Below, piece after piece: positions 5,472 through 12,457 of a stretch of 12,457 nt of DNA. The position numbers and the translations under genes are program-made. The notes under the pieces are model-generated. The model ran no database searches and was not told the origin of the DNA. It was given only the letters and a program-made list of their open reading frames with translations. The stretch is taken from assembly GCA_030598025.1 (NCBI GenBank), contig JAUVQS010000032.1:1-12457 (forward strand), in the 5' to 3' direction. Position 1 is the first letter of the stretch, and the number at the start of each line of letters is the position of its first letter. The DNA is from Acidimicrobiia bacterium. Its GTDB lineage: Bacteria > Actinomycetota > Acidimicrobiia > Spongiisociales > JAHEDJ01.

Positions 5472-5494
5472 GTGTCATTCGGGTGTCGTATAGT
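5472..5494 (+). promoter_or_regulatory. RecA-NDp (PafBC-type) DNA-damage promoter candidate, leaderless
   Basis: The nonamer at 5472-5480 (GTGTCATTC) contains TGTCA. After exactly 8 nt comes TATAGT (5489-5494), which fits TAnnnT. The ATG follows after 6 nt. The mycobacterial RecA-NDp consensus is tTGTCRgtg, 8 nt, TAnnnT, so the strongly conserved positions match and the weak flanks partly do not. The gene it drives is a DNA-processing nuclease, which fits damage induction. Confidence 0.6.
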
Positions 5495-5500
5495 CGGGGC

Positions 5501-6289
5501 ATGCCCTTAGAAACATTGTCCCCAAGCCGGGCGAGTGATTACAAGCAGTGTCCTCAGCTCTTCAAGTTCCGGTCGATCGATCGCCTTCCGGAGCCGGTGA
5601 CGATCTATCAGGCGCGCGGCACGACCGCACATCTCGCACTGCAGGACCTCTACGACTTCTCCCCCGAGCAACGCACTCCCGAAGCTTTGTACGACCTCTT
5701 CCGCAAGGCATGGACCGAACTGCGGGCAACCGATGAGTACGCCGATCTCTTCGCATCTGATGAAGAAGAGCGCACCTGGGGCGTCGAGAGCCTCAAACTG
5801 CTCGCCAACTACTTCACCGTCGAGAATCCAGTCGAGGTGGCGCCATTCGATCGAGAGATGGACATGCTCGAAGATCTGGGCGGCATCACAATCCGCGGCA
5901 TCCTCGACCGCATTGACGAACTCCCCGACGGCGACCTGGTCATTACCGACTACAAAACCGGGAAGGCGCCGCCTGAGCGATTCGCACTTCCGGCCTTCTT
6001 CGCCCTCAAGATCTACGCACTCCTGGTTCGGCACAAACTCGGGCGCGCGCCGGTCGAAGTGCGCCTGCTCTATCTCAATGGGCCAACGCTGTATCGGCTT
6101 CCGGTTAATGACGTCCAACTGGACGGCATGGAACGGCAACTGCGAGCGTTGTGGGCAGCCATCGACAAAGCGATCGATACAAATAACTTCCCTCCTCGTA
6201 CCGGAGTTCTGTGCGATTGGTGTTCGTTCAAGGATCGATGTCCTGCTTTCACCGTCGACAATGATGAAGAAATGGCAAGCTCTGCCTGA
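5501..6289 (+). CDS. Stand-alone RecB-like PD-(D/E)XK nuclease with Fe-S cysteines
   Basis: This 262-residue single-domain nuclease belongs to the RecB/Cas4-like superfamily and is of the actinobacterial stand-alone RecB-exonuclease type. Visible motifs are: Cys17 in LSPSRASDYKQCPQLFKFR; RGTTAH with His44; IRGILDRID with catalytic Asp136; ITDYKTGK with Asp150 and Lys152; and a C-terminal CDWCSFKDRC (Cys238, 241, 247). With Cys17 these make the four ligands expected for a 4Fe-4S cluster. At the usual QxxxY motif the sequence reads ALKIY, so the Gln appears replaced by Ala. I chose the ATG at 5501 over one 25 codons upstream. A -10 box lies 6 nt before it, the longer N-terminus looks unlike the family, and homology starts at LSPSR. 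It probably trims DNA ends with the downstream AdnAB complex, but partnership is inferred from position. Confidence 0.88.
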   Translation: MPLETLSPSRASDYKQCPQLFKFRSIDRLPEPVTIYQARGTTAHLALQDLYDFSPEQRTPEALYDLFRKAWTELRATDEYADLFASDEEERTWGVESLKLLANYFTVENPVEVAPFDREMDMLEDLGGITIRGILDRIDELPDGDLVITDYKTGKAPPERFALPAFFALKIYALLVRHKLGRAPVEVRLLYLNGPTLYRLPVNDVQLDGMERQLRALWAAIDKAIDTNNFPPRTGVLCDWCSFKDRCPAFTVDNDEEMASSA

Positions 6290-6325
6290 CGAACGTCCAG
6301 TCGGTTCGACCCGCCGAGAATTTTT

Positions 6326-6348
6326 CTGTCACACCCGGCCTATACCTT
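6326..6348 (+). promoter_or_regulatory. RecA-NDp (PafBC-type) DNA-damage promoter candidate for the mini-gene/adnAB operon
   Basis: The nonamer CTGTCACAC (6326-6334) contains TGTCA. Exactly 8 nt later comes TACCTT (6343-6348), fitting TAnnnT, and the ATG at 6355 follows after 6 nt. The geometry is identical to the promoter at 5472-5494, which strengthens both calls. A T-run (6321-6325) precedes the box. An alternative -10 reading, TATACC at 6341, is two bases upstream. Confidence 0.6.
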
Positions 6349-6354
6349 GTTGGT

Positions 6355-6477
6355 ATGAACGAAACACACTCAATCCAGCAGCTGCTATCGGAAGCCGGAA
6401 TCCAATTCGAAGAGCTGTTCACGGGCGAAGACGACGACTGCCCGGTGTGCAAATGCAGCCGGCAGCTGGCTGCGTAG
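6355..6477 (+). CDS. 40-residue CPxCxC mini-protein ahead of adnAB
   Basis: This is a very short gene, MNETHSIQQLLSEAGIQFEE at its start, ending DDDCPVCKCSRQLAA. An amphipathic-looking N-terminal helix (about 5-22) leads to an acidic patch and three cysteines (29, 32, 34). There is no Shine-Dalgarno; the ATG lies 6 nt after a -10 box with a damage-promoter motif, so a leaderless mRNA is likely. The stop is 25 nt before adnA. I do not recognise a family. It could be a small metal-binding partner of the repair complex, or a Cys-rich leader peptide whose translation tunes adnAB, as known for leaderless Cys-rich small ORFs in mycobacteria. Length alone leaves doubt that it is made as a stable protein. 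Confidence 0.55.
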   Translation: MNETHSIQQLLSEAGIQFEELFTGEDDDCPVCKCSRQLAA

Positions 6478-6502
6478 CCGAACGCCTACGATCCTGCTCG
6501 AC

Positions 6503-9502
6503 ATGACCGATCGGCGAATAGACCCGAAGGATTGGCCCGAGGCAATCGGGCGAGTCGCTGGCTCCCAGATCCTCGTAGCCGGGCCCGGGACCGGCAAGAC
6601 CGAGTTCCTCGTTCGGCGCTTCGTAGAGCTCACTGAGAACCGCGGCGTCCCGGCCAATCGGGTCGCAATGCTGACGTTCTCGCGAAGAGCGGCGTCGGAC
6701 CTGAAGCAACGCGTCCTCTCACATGTCGACTCCTCAACGACCGACGTTCCCGCTTCGACCTTCCACTCTCTGGCGTTCCGACTACTCGAGCAGCACGGTC
6801 ACGATCATCTCGGCTGGGAGGAGATGCCATCCCTCCTGACGAGTCCGGAACAGGTCTCCCTTGTTTCAGAATTGCTCTCCTCTGAGGATCCGGCTCGATG
6901 GCCTGTGCTGTTTCGCCCACTCCTGCGGTCGATGACTTTCGCCGAGGAGGTCGCCGACTTCATCATGCGAAGCCGGGAGCACCTGCTCGACGATGCGGGG
7001 CTCAGGTCGCTGGCCGCCGACCGAGACGACTGGCGCGCCCTTCCCGACTTCCTGGAGCGCTACGCCTCAGAGCTGTCGAAACGAGGGCGCCTCGACTACG
7101 GCTCATTGCAGATGCTCGCCGTCGACCTGCTCCAAGACTCCGACGTTCAGCAGCAAGTTGCTGAGCAGTTCCAGTATTTGATCGTCGACGAGTACCAGGA
7201 CACCACTGCGGCGCAATCCGAGATGCTGGTTCGATTGACCGCGTGCCACCGCAACATCACGGTCGCCGCTGATCCCTATCAATCGGTGTACTCATTTCGC
7301 GGTGCCGAATTGCACAACGTCGTCGAATTCCCGGACCGGTTCACCAACCCGGACGGCACGCCGGCGCGAAGGCTGGTGCTTACGACCTCCTTCCGAGTCC
7401 CACCCGAGATCCTGTCGGCCGCCGTCTGTCTGACTGCCAGTGGTGAACTCCCCGGCGCGACAGGCCCGGTCATACCGGCTCCACATGCCGGTCGGGTTGA
7501 AATCAGAAGGTTCCGCCAGCAGTCGGAGGAAGCCGAGTGGATCGCCGGCGAAGTCGAGCGCCTTCACATCGAAGAAGAACTTCCGATCGACCGAATGGCG
7601 GTATTAGTCCGGTCCAAGCGCAGATTTCTCCCCGAGCTATCGCGAGCACTGGAACGGCGCTCGATCCCACACGATCTTCCCGACGCTCGACTTGTCGATC
7701 ATCCTGGTGTTCGGCTCGTCTTCGATATTGTTGCGGCGGCGCGCTCCGACGACAGCGCCGGTGGCAGACTCGATGCCGATCGCGTCGTCCGGCGGTTGCT
7801 TCTCGGACCGCTGTTCGGCGTCCCGCTCAGCATCGAACGGGATGCTTACCGGTACCGCCTCCGCTCCGGAGAGGAATGGCCTCGAATCCTGCGATCCTCT
7901 GTGCCGGGAGCCGACGCACTCGCCGGGTTGTTGGAAGATTCAGCGTGGGCAACCTCCGGCTCGGCAGCAGACGGGTTCTGGGCGTTGTGGAATTCGCTCC
8001 CGCAGTTCGCCAATCTGGTGCACGACCCTGAGCGAGCCGACTATCGCTCCGCCTGGGCAGCATTCGCTCAGGTTCTCAGTCGCCAGGAGGCCCGCGATCC
8101 TGATCTATCCCTCGCCGGATACGTCGCTCTGGCCGAACGAGAGGACTTCGAAGCAACACCCCTCCTCCGCTTCACCGGCGACAGGAAGGGCCACCTCGCG
8201 CTCACAACACTCCACCAGTCCAAGGGCCTGAGTTTCGACGTGGTGTTCATCGCCGATGCCGTGGAGGGCGTAATGCCCGATCTACGCAGACAGCGCTCCA
8301 TCCTCCAGACCCGGCTGCTGTCTCGGCATCACGATCCCGACCCGCTGGCAGTTCGACAGTTCCGCCTGCAGGAGGAGATGCGGCTTGCCTATACCGCCAT
8401 GACCAGAGCGTCCCGCCGGGTCGTCTGGACCGCAACGGACGCGGGCAGCGATGATCCTCACAGGCGACCCAGTCGGTTCCTGTCGGCAATGGGAATCCAG
8501 CCGATCGAGAACACCACTGAAAGAGAATCGCCTCTGGACTCCGATGATCGATTGCCGGTAACACCAGCCGAAGCAGAGGCGCATCTCCGGCGCACGGTCG
8601 TTGACCCGGAGCTTCCCGCATCGCGCCGGTTGGCGGCGGCCGTGACGCTTCATCGCCGTCCGAATTCGGCGATTCGGTCGGTCGACCAGTTCGCTCAAAT
8701 GAGGCCGAAGGGCGCAGATTCGGGAATCATCGGTTCCGAACTGCGACTCTCCCCCAGTCAGGCTGAGAGTTATGCAAACTGCCCGAGGCAATACGCGCTC
8801 GGTCGGCGGCTCGACGCGTCCGGCGATGCCGGACCGTATGCCTCATTTGGTCGGCTCATCCATGATGTTCTGGAAGACACCGAACGAGCTGCTGTGAAAT
8901 CCGGCGTGACGCACGGTTCCATCGAAGATGCCCTCATGAATCTCGGCCGGCACATTCTCTCGACCGATTTCGGACCAATGGCTCGAAGGGAAGCATGGCA
9001 GAAACGAGCTGAGCGCCTCTTGCGAGGAATGTACGAGGCTTGGATCCGTCCGGGGTCGGTTCCGGTACTTCTCGAGCATGGCCTAACCGCAGAGATCGAT
9101 GGCATTCCGTGGAGGGGCAGGGTCGATCGAATAGAGCGGACGCCCGCCGGGGAGATACGGATAGTCGATTACAAGACCACCGCCACCCCGAAACCCGCCG
9201 CTGAGGCGGCCATCTCGATTCAGCTGGCCTTCTACCTGCTGGCGGCGATGAACGATCCGGGTGTCACATCACACGGCGACCCGACCGAAGCCGAGTTCTG
9301 GTATCCGCTGGCCAAACGCAAGCAGCAATGGTCGGCGCTTGATCCCGCCCAACTGGACGAGGTCACCGCAACCATGGCCGACATCGGCCGCCGAATCACC
9401 GACGAGAACTGGACTCCGATTGTCAGCGCCGCCTGCTCACGCTGCCCGGTTCGAATCGCTTGCCCCGAGTGGCCAGAAGGACGGGAATCGTTCACGCGAT
9501 GA
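6503..9502 (+). CDS. adnA: AdnA-like helicase-nuclease subunit (UvrD motor plus RecB-like nuclease)
   Basis: This 999-residue subunit belongs to the heterodimeric AdnAB machine that unwinds and resects double-strand breaks. Superfamily 1A motor: Walker A GPGTGKT (27-33), motif Ia LTFSRRAA, Walker B VDEYQDT (228-234), motif III DPYQSVYSFRG (257-267), TSFR (motif IV), LHQSKGL (570-576) and YTAMTR (630-635). C-terminal nuclease: Cys760 (YANCPRQYA), His787, Asp875 (RVDRIE), Asp889 and Lys891 (IVDYKTT), Gln907/Tyr911 (QLAFY), then Cys978, 981 and 987. With Cys760 these form a likely 4Fe-4S site. The usual N-terminal Q-motif is not evident: only DPKDWPEAIGRV precedes Walker A. It is assigned to AdnA rather than AdnB because of that short N-terminus and its position first in the pair. 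The ATG at 6503 is the only in-frame start before the upstream stop. Its stop overlaps the next start (ATGA). Confidence 0.9.
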   Translation: MTDRRIDPKDWPEAIGRVAGSQILVAGPGTGKTEFLVRRFVELTENRGVPANRVAMLTFSRRAASDLKQRVLSHVDSSTTDVPASTFHSLAFRLLEQHGHDHLGWEEMPSLLTSPEQVSLVSELLSSEDPARWPVLFRPLLRSMTFAEEVADFIMRSREHLLDDAGLRSLAADRDDWRALPDFLERYASELSKRGRLDYGSLQMLAVDLLQDSDVQQQVAEQFQYLIVDEYQDTTAAQSEMLVRLTACHRNITVAADPYQSVYSFRGAELHNVVEFPDRFTNPDGTPARRLVLTTSFRVPPEILSAAVCLTASGELPGATGPVIPAPHAGRVEIRRFRQQSEEAEWIAGEVERLHIEEELPIDRMAVLVRSKRRFLPELSRALERRSIPHDLPDARLVDHPGVRLVFDIVAAARSDDSAGGRLDADRVVRRLLLGPLFGVPLSIERDAYRYRLRSGEEWPRILRSSVPGADALAGLLEDSAWATSGSAADGFWALWNSLPQFANLVHDPERADYRSAWAAFAQVLSRQEARDPDLSLAGYVALAEREDFEATPLLRFTGDRKGHLALTTLHQSKGLSFDVVFIADAVEGVMPDLRRQRSILQTRLLSRHHDPDPLAVRQFRLQEEMRLAYTAMTRASRRVVWTATDAGSDDPHRRPSRFLSAMGIQPIENTTERESPLDSDDRLPVTPAEAEAHLRRTVVDPELPASRRLAAAVTLHRRPNSAIRSVDQFAQMRPKGADSGIIGSELRLSPSQAESYANCPRQYALGRRLDASGDAGPYASFGRLIHDVLEDTERAAVKSGVTHGSIEDALMNLGRHILSTDFGPMARREAWQKRAERLLRGMYEAWIRPGSVPVLLEHGLTAEIDGIPWRGRVDRIERTPAGEIRIVDYKTTATPKPAAEAAISIQLAFYLLAAMNDPGVTSHGDPTEAEFWYPLAKRKQQWSALDPAQLDEVTATMADIGRRITDENWTPIVSAACSRCPVRIACPEWPEGRESFTR

Positions 9503-12457
9503 CGCTGATCCCAACTCCGGAACAAGCCGAGATCATCGAGTACCCGGCTCTGCCCCTGCGCATTGCTGCCGGAGCCGGGACGGGCAAGACCACGACCCTG
9601 GCGATGCGAATTGCTCACCTCGTTGCCACCGGCCAAGCCGAGCCGGAGCAGGTACTCGGAATCACCTTCACCAACAAGGCCGCGCAGGAGTTGGGTGAGC
9701 GAATCGCCGAAATGCTGGGAGGAGTGATCGAGCCCGGCCGGGATGTCGAGATCCACACCTACCACGGATTCGCAGCCCTCATCCTGAGTGAGTTCGGTGT
9801 TCTCGCCGGAGTGGAGCACGACAGCAAGATCATCACCCCGACGTTTGCTCGCCAGTTGTTGTTCGACTCGATCGACTCGGGATCATATGAGCATCTGGAC
9901 ATAACCTGGCGTGGCATCGTTGATCGACCCGAACGGCTCGCCTCCGACCTCGGTGACAATCTTGGCACCGGCACCGACCTCATCGAATACACCAGAGGCC
10001 AATCTGGAGAGCCGTGGGATGAGCGCGCTGAACTTGCCGGCGTAGTAGCTCGCTTCGAATCGGAGAAGCGACGCCTGGGCGTGGTCGACTACTCCGACCT
10101 CGTGCGGCTAGCTCACAACGTGGTGACCAACCATCCCGATGTAGGGAAACGTGTCCGTTCGCGATATCAGATTGTGCTGCTTGATGAGTATCAGGACACC
10201 AACCCCGCCCAGCGCGAGTTGTTGCTGAGCATCTTCGGTGACGCATTCCCGGTGACGGCGGTAGGAGATCCGGACCAGACCATCTATGAGTGGCGGGGAG
10301 CGTCACTTGAGAACTTCGCAGCTTTCCCGACTCATTTCGCTCACCAGGATGGATCGCCGGCGGAGACGCTTTCATTGACCGTCAACCGGCGATCGACCCG
10401 GCAGGTGATCGCGTTCGCCAACGCAGTTCGAGAGAAGACCGGCAACCAAACCGGAAAGAATCTGGTGGGGGTCGACGGAGCCGAGGCGGGCCTGGTCGCC
10501 ACCCGCTGGACGCGTACCGCCATCGATGAGGCAGAATTCGTTGCGGAAACGATGCTCGAGCTTCGAGCAGACGGCTACGAATGGCGCCAGATGGCCGCGC
10601 TCTTCCGCAAGAACAAAGACATCACCCTCGTCCAACAGGCACTCGAAGAACACCAAATCCCGGCCGAGGTGGCCAGTATCGGGGGCCTGCTCGCCATCCC
10701 GGAGATTGTTGAGCTACATGCCTGGCTGAGAGTTCTGAATGATCCTGCCGACGGTCCGGCGCTCATGCGCATTCTGCTCGGCAGCAGCTATCGGCTCGGC
10801 TTCTCCGACATCTTGCCGCTCACCAGATGGGCACGCTCAGCCATCGACGACTATGACGTCCTGAAACCCTCATTGCTCGAGGCCACCGACAACCTCGACG
10901 AAATCGCAGGCCAAAGGCCTGCCGCCCACGACGCTCTGACTGCCTTCCGCTCTCTGTATCGGCGTCTGCTCCAGGATGCTCAGGGTGCCAGCCTGGTGGA
11001 ATTGGCTCGACGGATCCTCCAGGAAACTGGGTCGTGGCAAGAGATCGAAGCGATGCCGGATCAGACCAGACTGTCGGTTCGACTGAACCTTCACCGGTTC
11101 CTCGATCTTGCCGAGGAGTGGTCGCCTCTCGAAGGCCGCCCATCGCTTCCGGCCTTTCTGGACTACCTCGATGTCATGGCCGACGGAAACAACGAAGAAC
11201 TGACACCGGCCAAATTAAGTGGTCAGGATGCTGTCGCCCTGCTCACCGTCCACCGTGCCAAGGGGCTGGAATGGCCGATCGTGTTCATTCCTGCCATCTA
11301 TCACAACAACTTCCCATCGGCAGTGCGGTCCTATGAAGACCCATTCGAAAAGGCACACGTCCTTCCCTACTCGCTTCGGCTGGACCGCGATAGCCTCCCG
11401 CCGCTAACAGAGGCGATGGACAAGTCCGATCGGCAGGCGCTCCTCAAAGAGCGGTCATCTCGCCAGGAGTGGCGAACCGCTTACGTTGCCGCCACCCGGG
11501 CCAAAGAGCGCCTCTACATTTCGGGCGCCCATTGGTATGGGACGCCGGAGCCACGCAAAAGGGCGGTTGCGCCGAGCGAGCTCTTCGAGTTGGCAAAGCA
11601 TCACTCGGAACATCTGGGGTCGGACGATGTCGGAGAGCGGCCCGAGACATTGAAATATGCCCGGGTGGGAGATGGAGTCCCCGATGCGGTGTTTCCAGAA
11701 GGATGGGACGTTGCCATGCGGGGAATGCTGGAGGACCCCGGATGGGCCCAGCGGAGGTCGAGCGAACTGGGAGTCGAAGAGGCATACCATGATCGGGTGG
11801 AGCACTACCAGGACAAACTGTTCAGAATTCCCGACGCCCCTCCCCCGCCTGAGCCCGACCCGCTGTTCACCTCCGTCACCGGACTCGTGACCTACGCCAC
11901 CTGCCCACAGCGGTATTACTGGTCGGAAGTGGATCGCCTTCCGAGGCGACCTTCGTCCGCGGCCCGGCGCGGAGTGGAAATCCATCGGCGAATCGAGTTG
12001 CACAACCGCGGCGAGGTTCCGCTCGACGATTTCGCCGAGGACGCCTACGACATCGGACCGCCGGAGACTGAGAAGGCGGGGATCAGGCCTTTCGAGGCGT
12101 TCCTCGAGTCTCGCTTTGCGAACGCCAAACCATTGCTCATCGAAACGCCGTTCGATCTTCGGATCGGATCATCAACGGTTCGGGGTCGGATCGACGCCGT
12201 CTACGCGCCGGACCCGGCTCACTGGGAGATCGTTGATTTCAAGTCGGGCAAACCGTCCAAGCATCCGGCGGTTGGAGTCCAACTCGAGGCTTACGCGTTG
12301 GCGGCGACCGAGGTTCCGTTCACCGCCACCCGACCGAAGATCATCGACGTCACATTTGCCTACCTCGGTGGCGGCCTGGAGACGGTTAGCGAGCGCGCCG
12401 ACGAACAGTGGATTGATGGTGCTCGAGAACATCTGAACGGCTTGACCAAGAGCATCG
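9499..12457 (+). CDS. adnB: AdnB-like helicase-nuclease subunit, 3' end beyond the window
   Basis: The frame starts at the ATG of an ATGA overlap with adnA and stays open for 986 codons to the window edge, so the C-terminus is missing. It is the second motor-nuclease subunit of AdnAB. Motor motifs: Q-motif TPEQAEII (Gln9), Walker A GAGTGKT (25-31), GITFTNKAAQEL (Ia), Walker B LLDEYQDT (227-234), GDPDQTIYEWRG (256-267), HRAKGLEW (585-592) and YVAATRA (662-668). Nuclease: Cys802 (YATCPQRYY), His829, Asp899 (RIDAV), Asp913 and Lys915 (VDFKSGK), Gln928/Tyr932 (QLEAY). The last three Fe-S cysteines should lie just past the window. The LVATGQAEPEQVLGITFTNK stretch resembles mycobacterial AdnB. The overlap implies coupled translation and matched amounts of both subunits. 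Confidence 0.92.
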   Translation, partial: MTLIPTPEQAEIIEYPALPLRIAAGAGTGKTTTLAMRIAHLVATGQAEPEQVLGITFTNKAAQELGERIAEMLGGVIEPGRDVEIHTYHGFAALILSEFGVLAGVEHDSKIITPTFARQLLFDSIDSGSYEHLDITWRGIVDRPERLASDLGDNLGTGTDLIEYTRGQSGEPWDERAELAGVVARFESEKRRLGVVDYSDLVRLAHNVVTNHPDVGKRVRSRYQIVLLDEYQDTNPAQRELLLSIFGDAFPVTAVGDPDQTIYEWRGASLENFAAFPTHFAHQDGSPAETLSLTVNRRSTRQVIAFANAVREKTGNQTGKNLVGVDGAEAGLVATRWTRTAIDEAEFVAETMLELRADGYEWRQMAALFRKNKDITLVQQALEEHQIPAEVASIGGLLAIPEIVELHAWLRVLNDPADGPALMRILLGSSYRLGFSDILPLTRWARSAIDDYDVLKPSLLEATDNLDEIAGQRPAAHDALTAFRSLYRRLLQDAQGASLVELARRILQETGSWQEIEAMPDQTRLSVRLNLHRFLDLAEEWSPLEGRPSLPAFLDYLDVMADGNNEELTPAKLSGQDAVALLTVHRAKGLEWPIVFIPAIYHNNFPSAVRSYEDPFEKAHVLPYSLRLDRDSLPPLTEAMDKSDRQALLKERSSRQEWRTAYVAATRAKERLYISGAHWYGTPEPRKRAVAPSELFELAKHHSEHLGSDDVGERPETLKYARVGDGVPDAVFPEGWDVAMRGMLEDPGWAQRRSSELGVEEAYHDRVEHYQDKLFRIPDAPPPPEPDPLFTSVTGLVTYATCPQRYYWSEVDRLPRRPSSAARRGVEIHRRIELHNRGEVPLDDFAEDAYDIGPPETEKAGIRPFEAFLESRFANAKPLLIETPFDLRIGSSTVRGRIDAVYAPDPAHWEIVDFKSGKPSKHPAVGVQLEAYALAATEVPFTATRPKIIDVTFAYLGGGLETVSERADEQWIDGAREHLNGLTKSI

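Larger units (their letters stand above)
5055..5500. other. Noncoding interval with hairpins and 61-nt repeat, locus 2
   Basis: I find no credible gene here. Contents in order: a TTGCC/GGCAA hairpin with TCGC loop (5060-5073; minus-strand loop GCGA); three phased heptamers GCGAACC, GCGAATC, GCGGTCC (5168-5188); the second copy of the 61-nt repeat (5187-5247); a 3-bp hairpin with minus-strand UUCG loop (5264-5273); palindromes at 5277-5290 and 5315-5327; and a CGCAG/CTGCG hairpin with minus-strand GAAA loop (5355-5368). GTACGC at 5386-5391 also occurs at both edges of locus 1. From about 5428 on the sequence changes to A/T-richer promoter DNA for the repair nuclease. Confidence 0.6.

Noticed and set aside
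5426..5500. Longer N-terminus for the RecB-like nuclease starting at 5426
   Set aside because: The extra 25 residues do not resemble the family and would run through the direct repeat and the promoter-like boxes. The ATG at 5501 sits at the expected distance from a -10 box.
5401..5500. A LexA/SOS box upstream of the repair genes
   Set aside because: No actinobacterial GAAC-4-GTTC-type palindrome is present. GTTC and GAAC occur near 5441-5459 in the wrong order and spacing.
5501..6289. Cas4 of a CRISPR adaptation module
   Set aside because: The fold and four cysteines are Cas4-like, but there is no array, cas1 or cas2 nearby, and the neighbours are AdnAB.
5501..12457. An anti-phage defence island (nuclease plus UvrD-like helicases)
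   Set aside because: The two large proteins match the housekeeping AdnA/AdnB pair in motifs, order and overlap, and the promoters point to DNA repair.

Overview
This window looks like the chromosome of a high-GC member of the Actinomycetota. The evidence is an InhA-like enoyl-ACP reductase, an AdnA/AdnB helicase-nuclease gene pair (the actinobacterial counterpart of RecBCD/AddAB), a PH-like/SHOCT membrane protein, and several genes that appear to start without a leader just after a -10 box. A deep lineage such as Acidimicrobiia would fit, but that placement is inference. I see no phage, plasmid, CRISPR or complete transposon genes.

Positions 1-2280. A possible C-terminal tail of a plus-strand gene (3-104) runs into a minus-strand group: PH-like/SHOCT membrane protein (2280-1678), a 92-residue unknown (1568-1290), a four-helix membrane protein (1232-864) and fabI (856-74). 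The last two are tightly coupled.

Positions 2281-3110. This is a noncoding interval of about 830 bp packed with hairpins and heptanucleotide tandem repeats. Imperfect inverted heptamer repeats bracket it. A second, smaller noncoding interval (5055-5500) carries a copy of the same 61-nt repeat (54/61 identical, all differences transitions) and further hairpins. Most of the four-base-loop hairpins I found would have GNRA or UUCG loops if the minus strand were transcribed. Several also gain G-U pairs on that strand only. I regard this as the best candidate for an undescribed element in the window.

Positions 3111-5054. A Fsr-type major facilitator exporter (minus) and an AraC-family regulator (plus) diverge from a 45-bp gap, which suggests a regulator/efflux pair.

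Positions 5428-12457. This is a plus-strand DNA-repair block: a stand-alone RecB-like Fe-S nuclease (5501-6289), a 40-residue CPxCxC mini-gene (6355-6477), adnA (6503-9502) and adnB (9499 to the window end, incomplete). The nuclease and the mini-gene each start 6 nt after a TAnnnT -10 box, which lies 8 nt downstream of a TGTCA-containing nonamer. This is the geometry of the RecA-NDp (PafBC-type) DNA-damage promoter, so the whole block may be damage-inducible.
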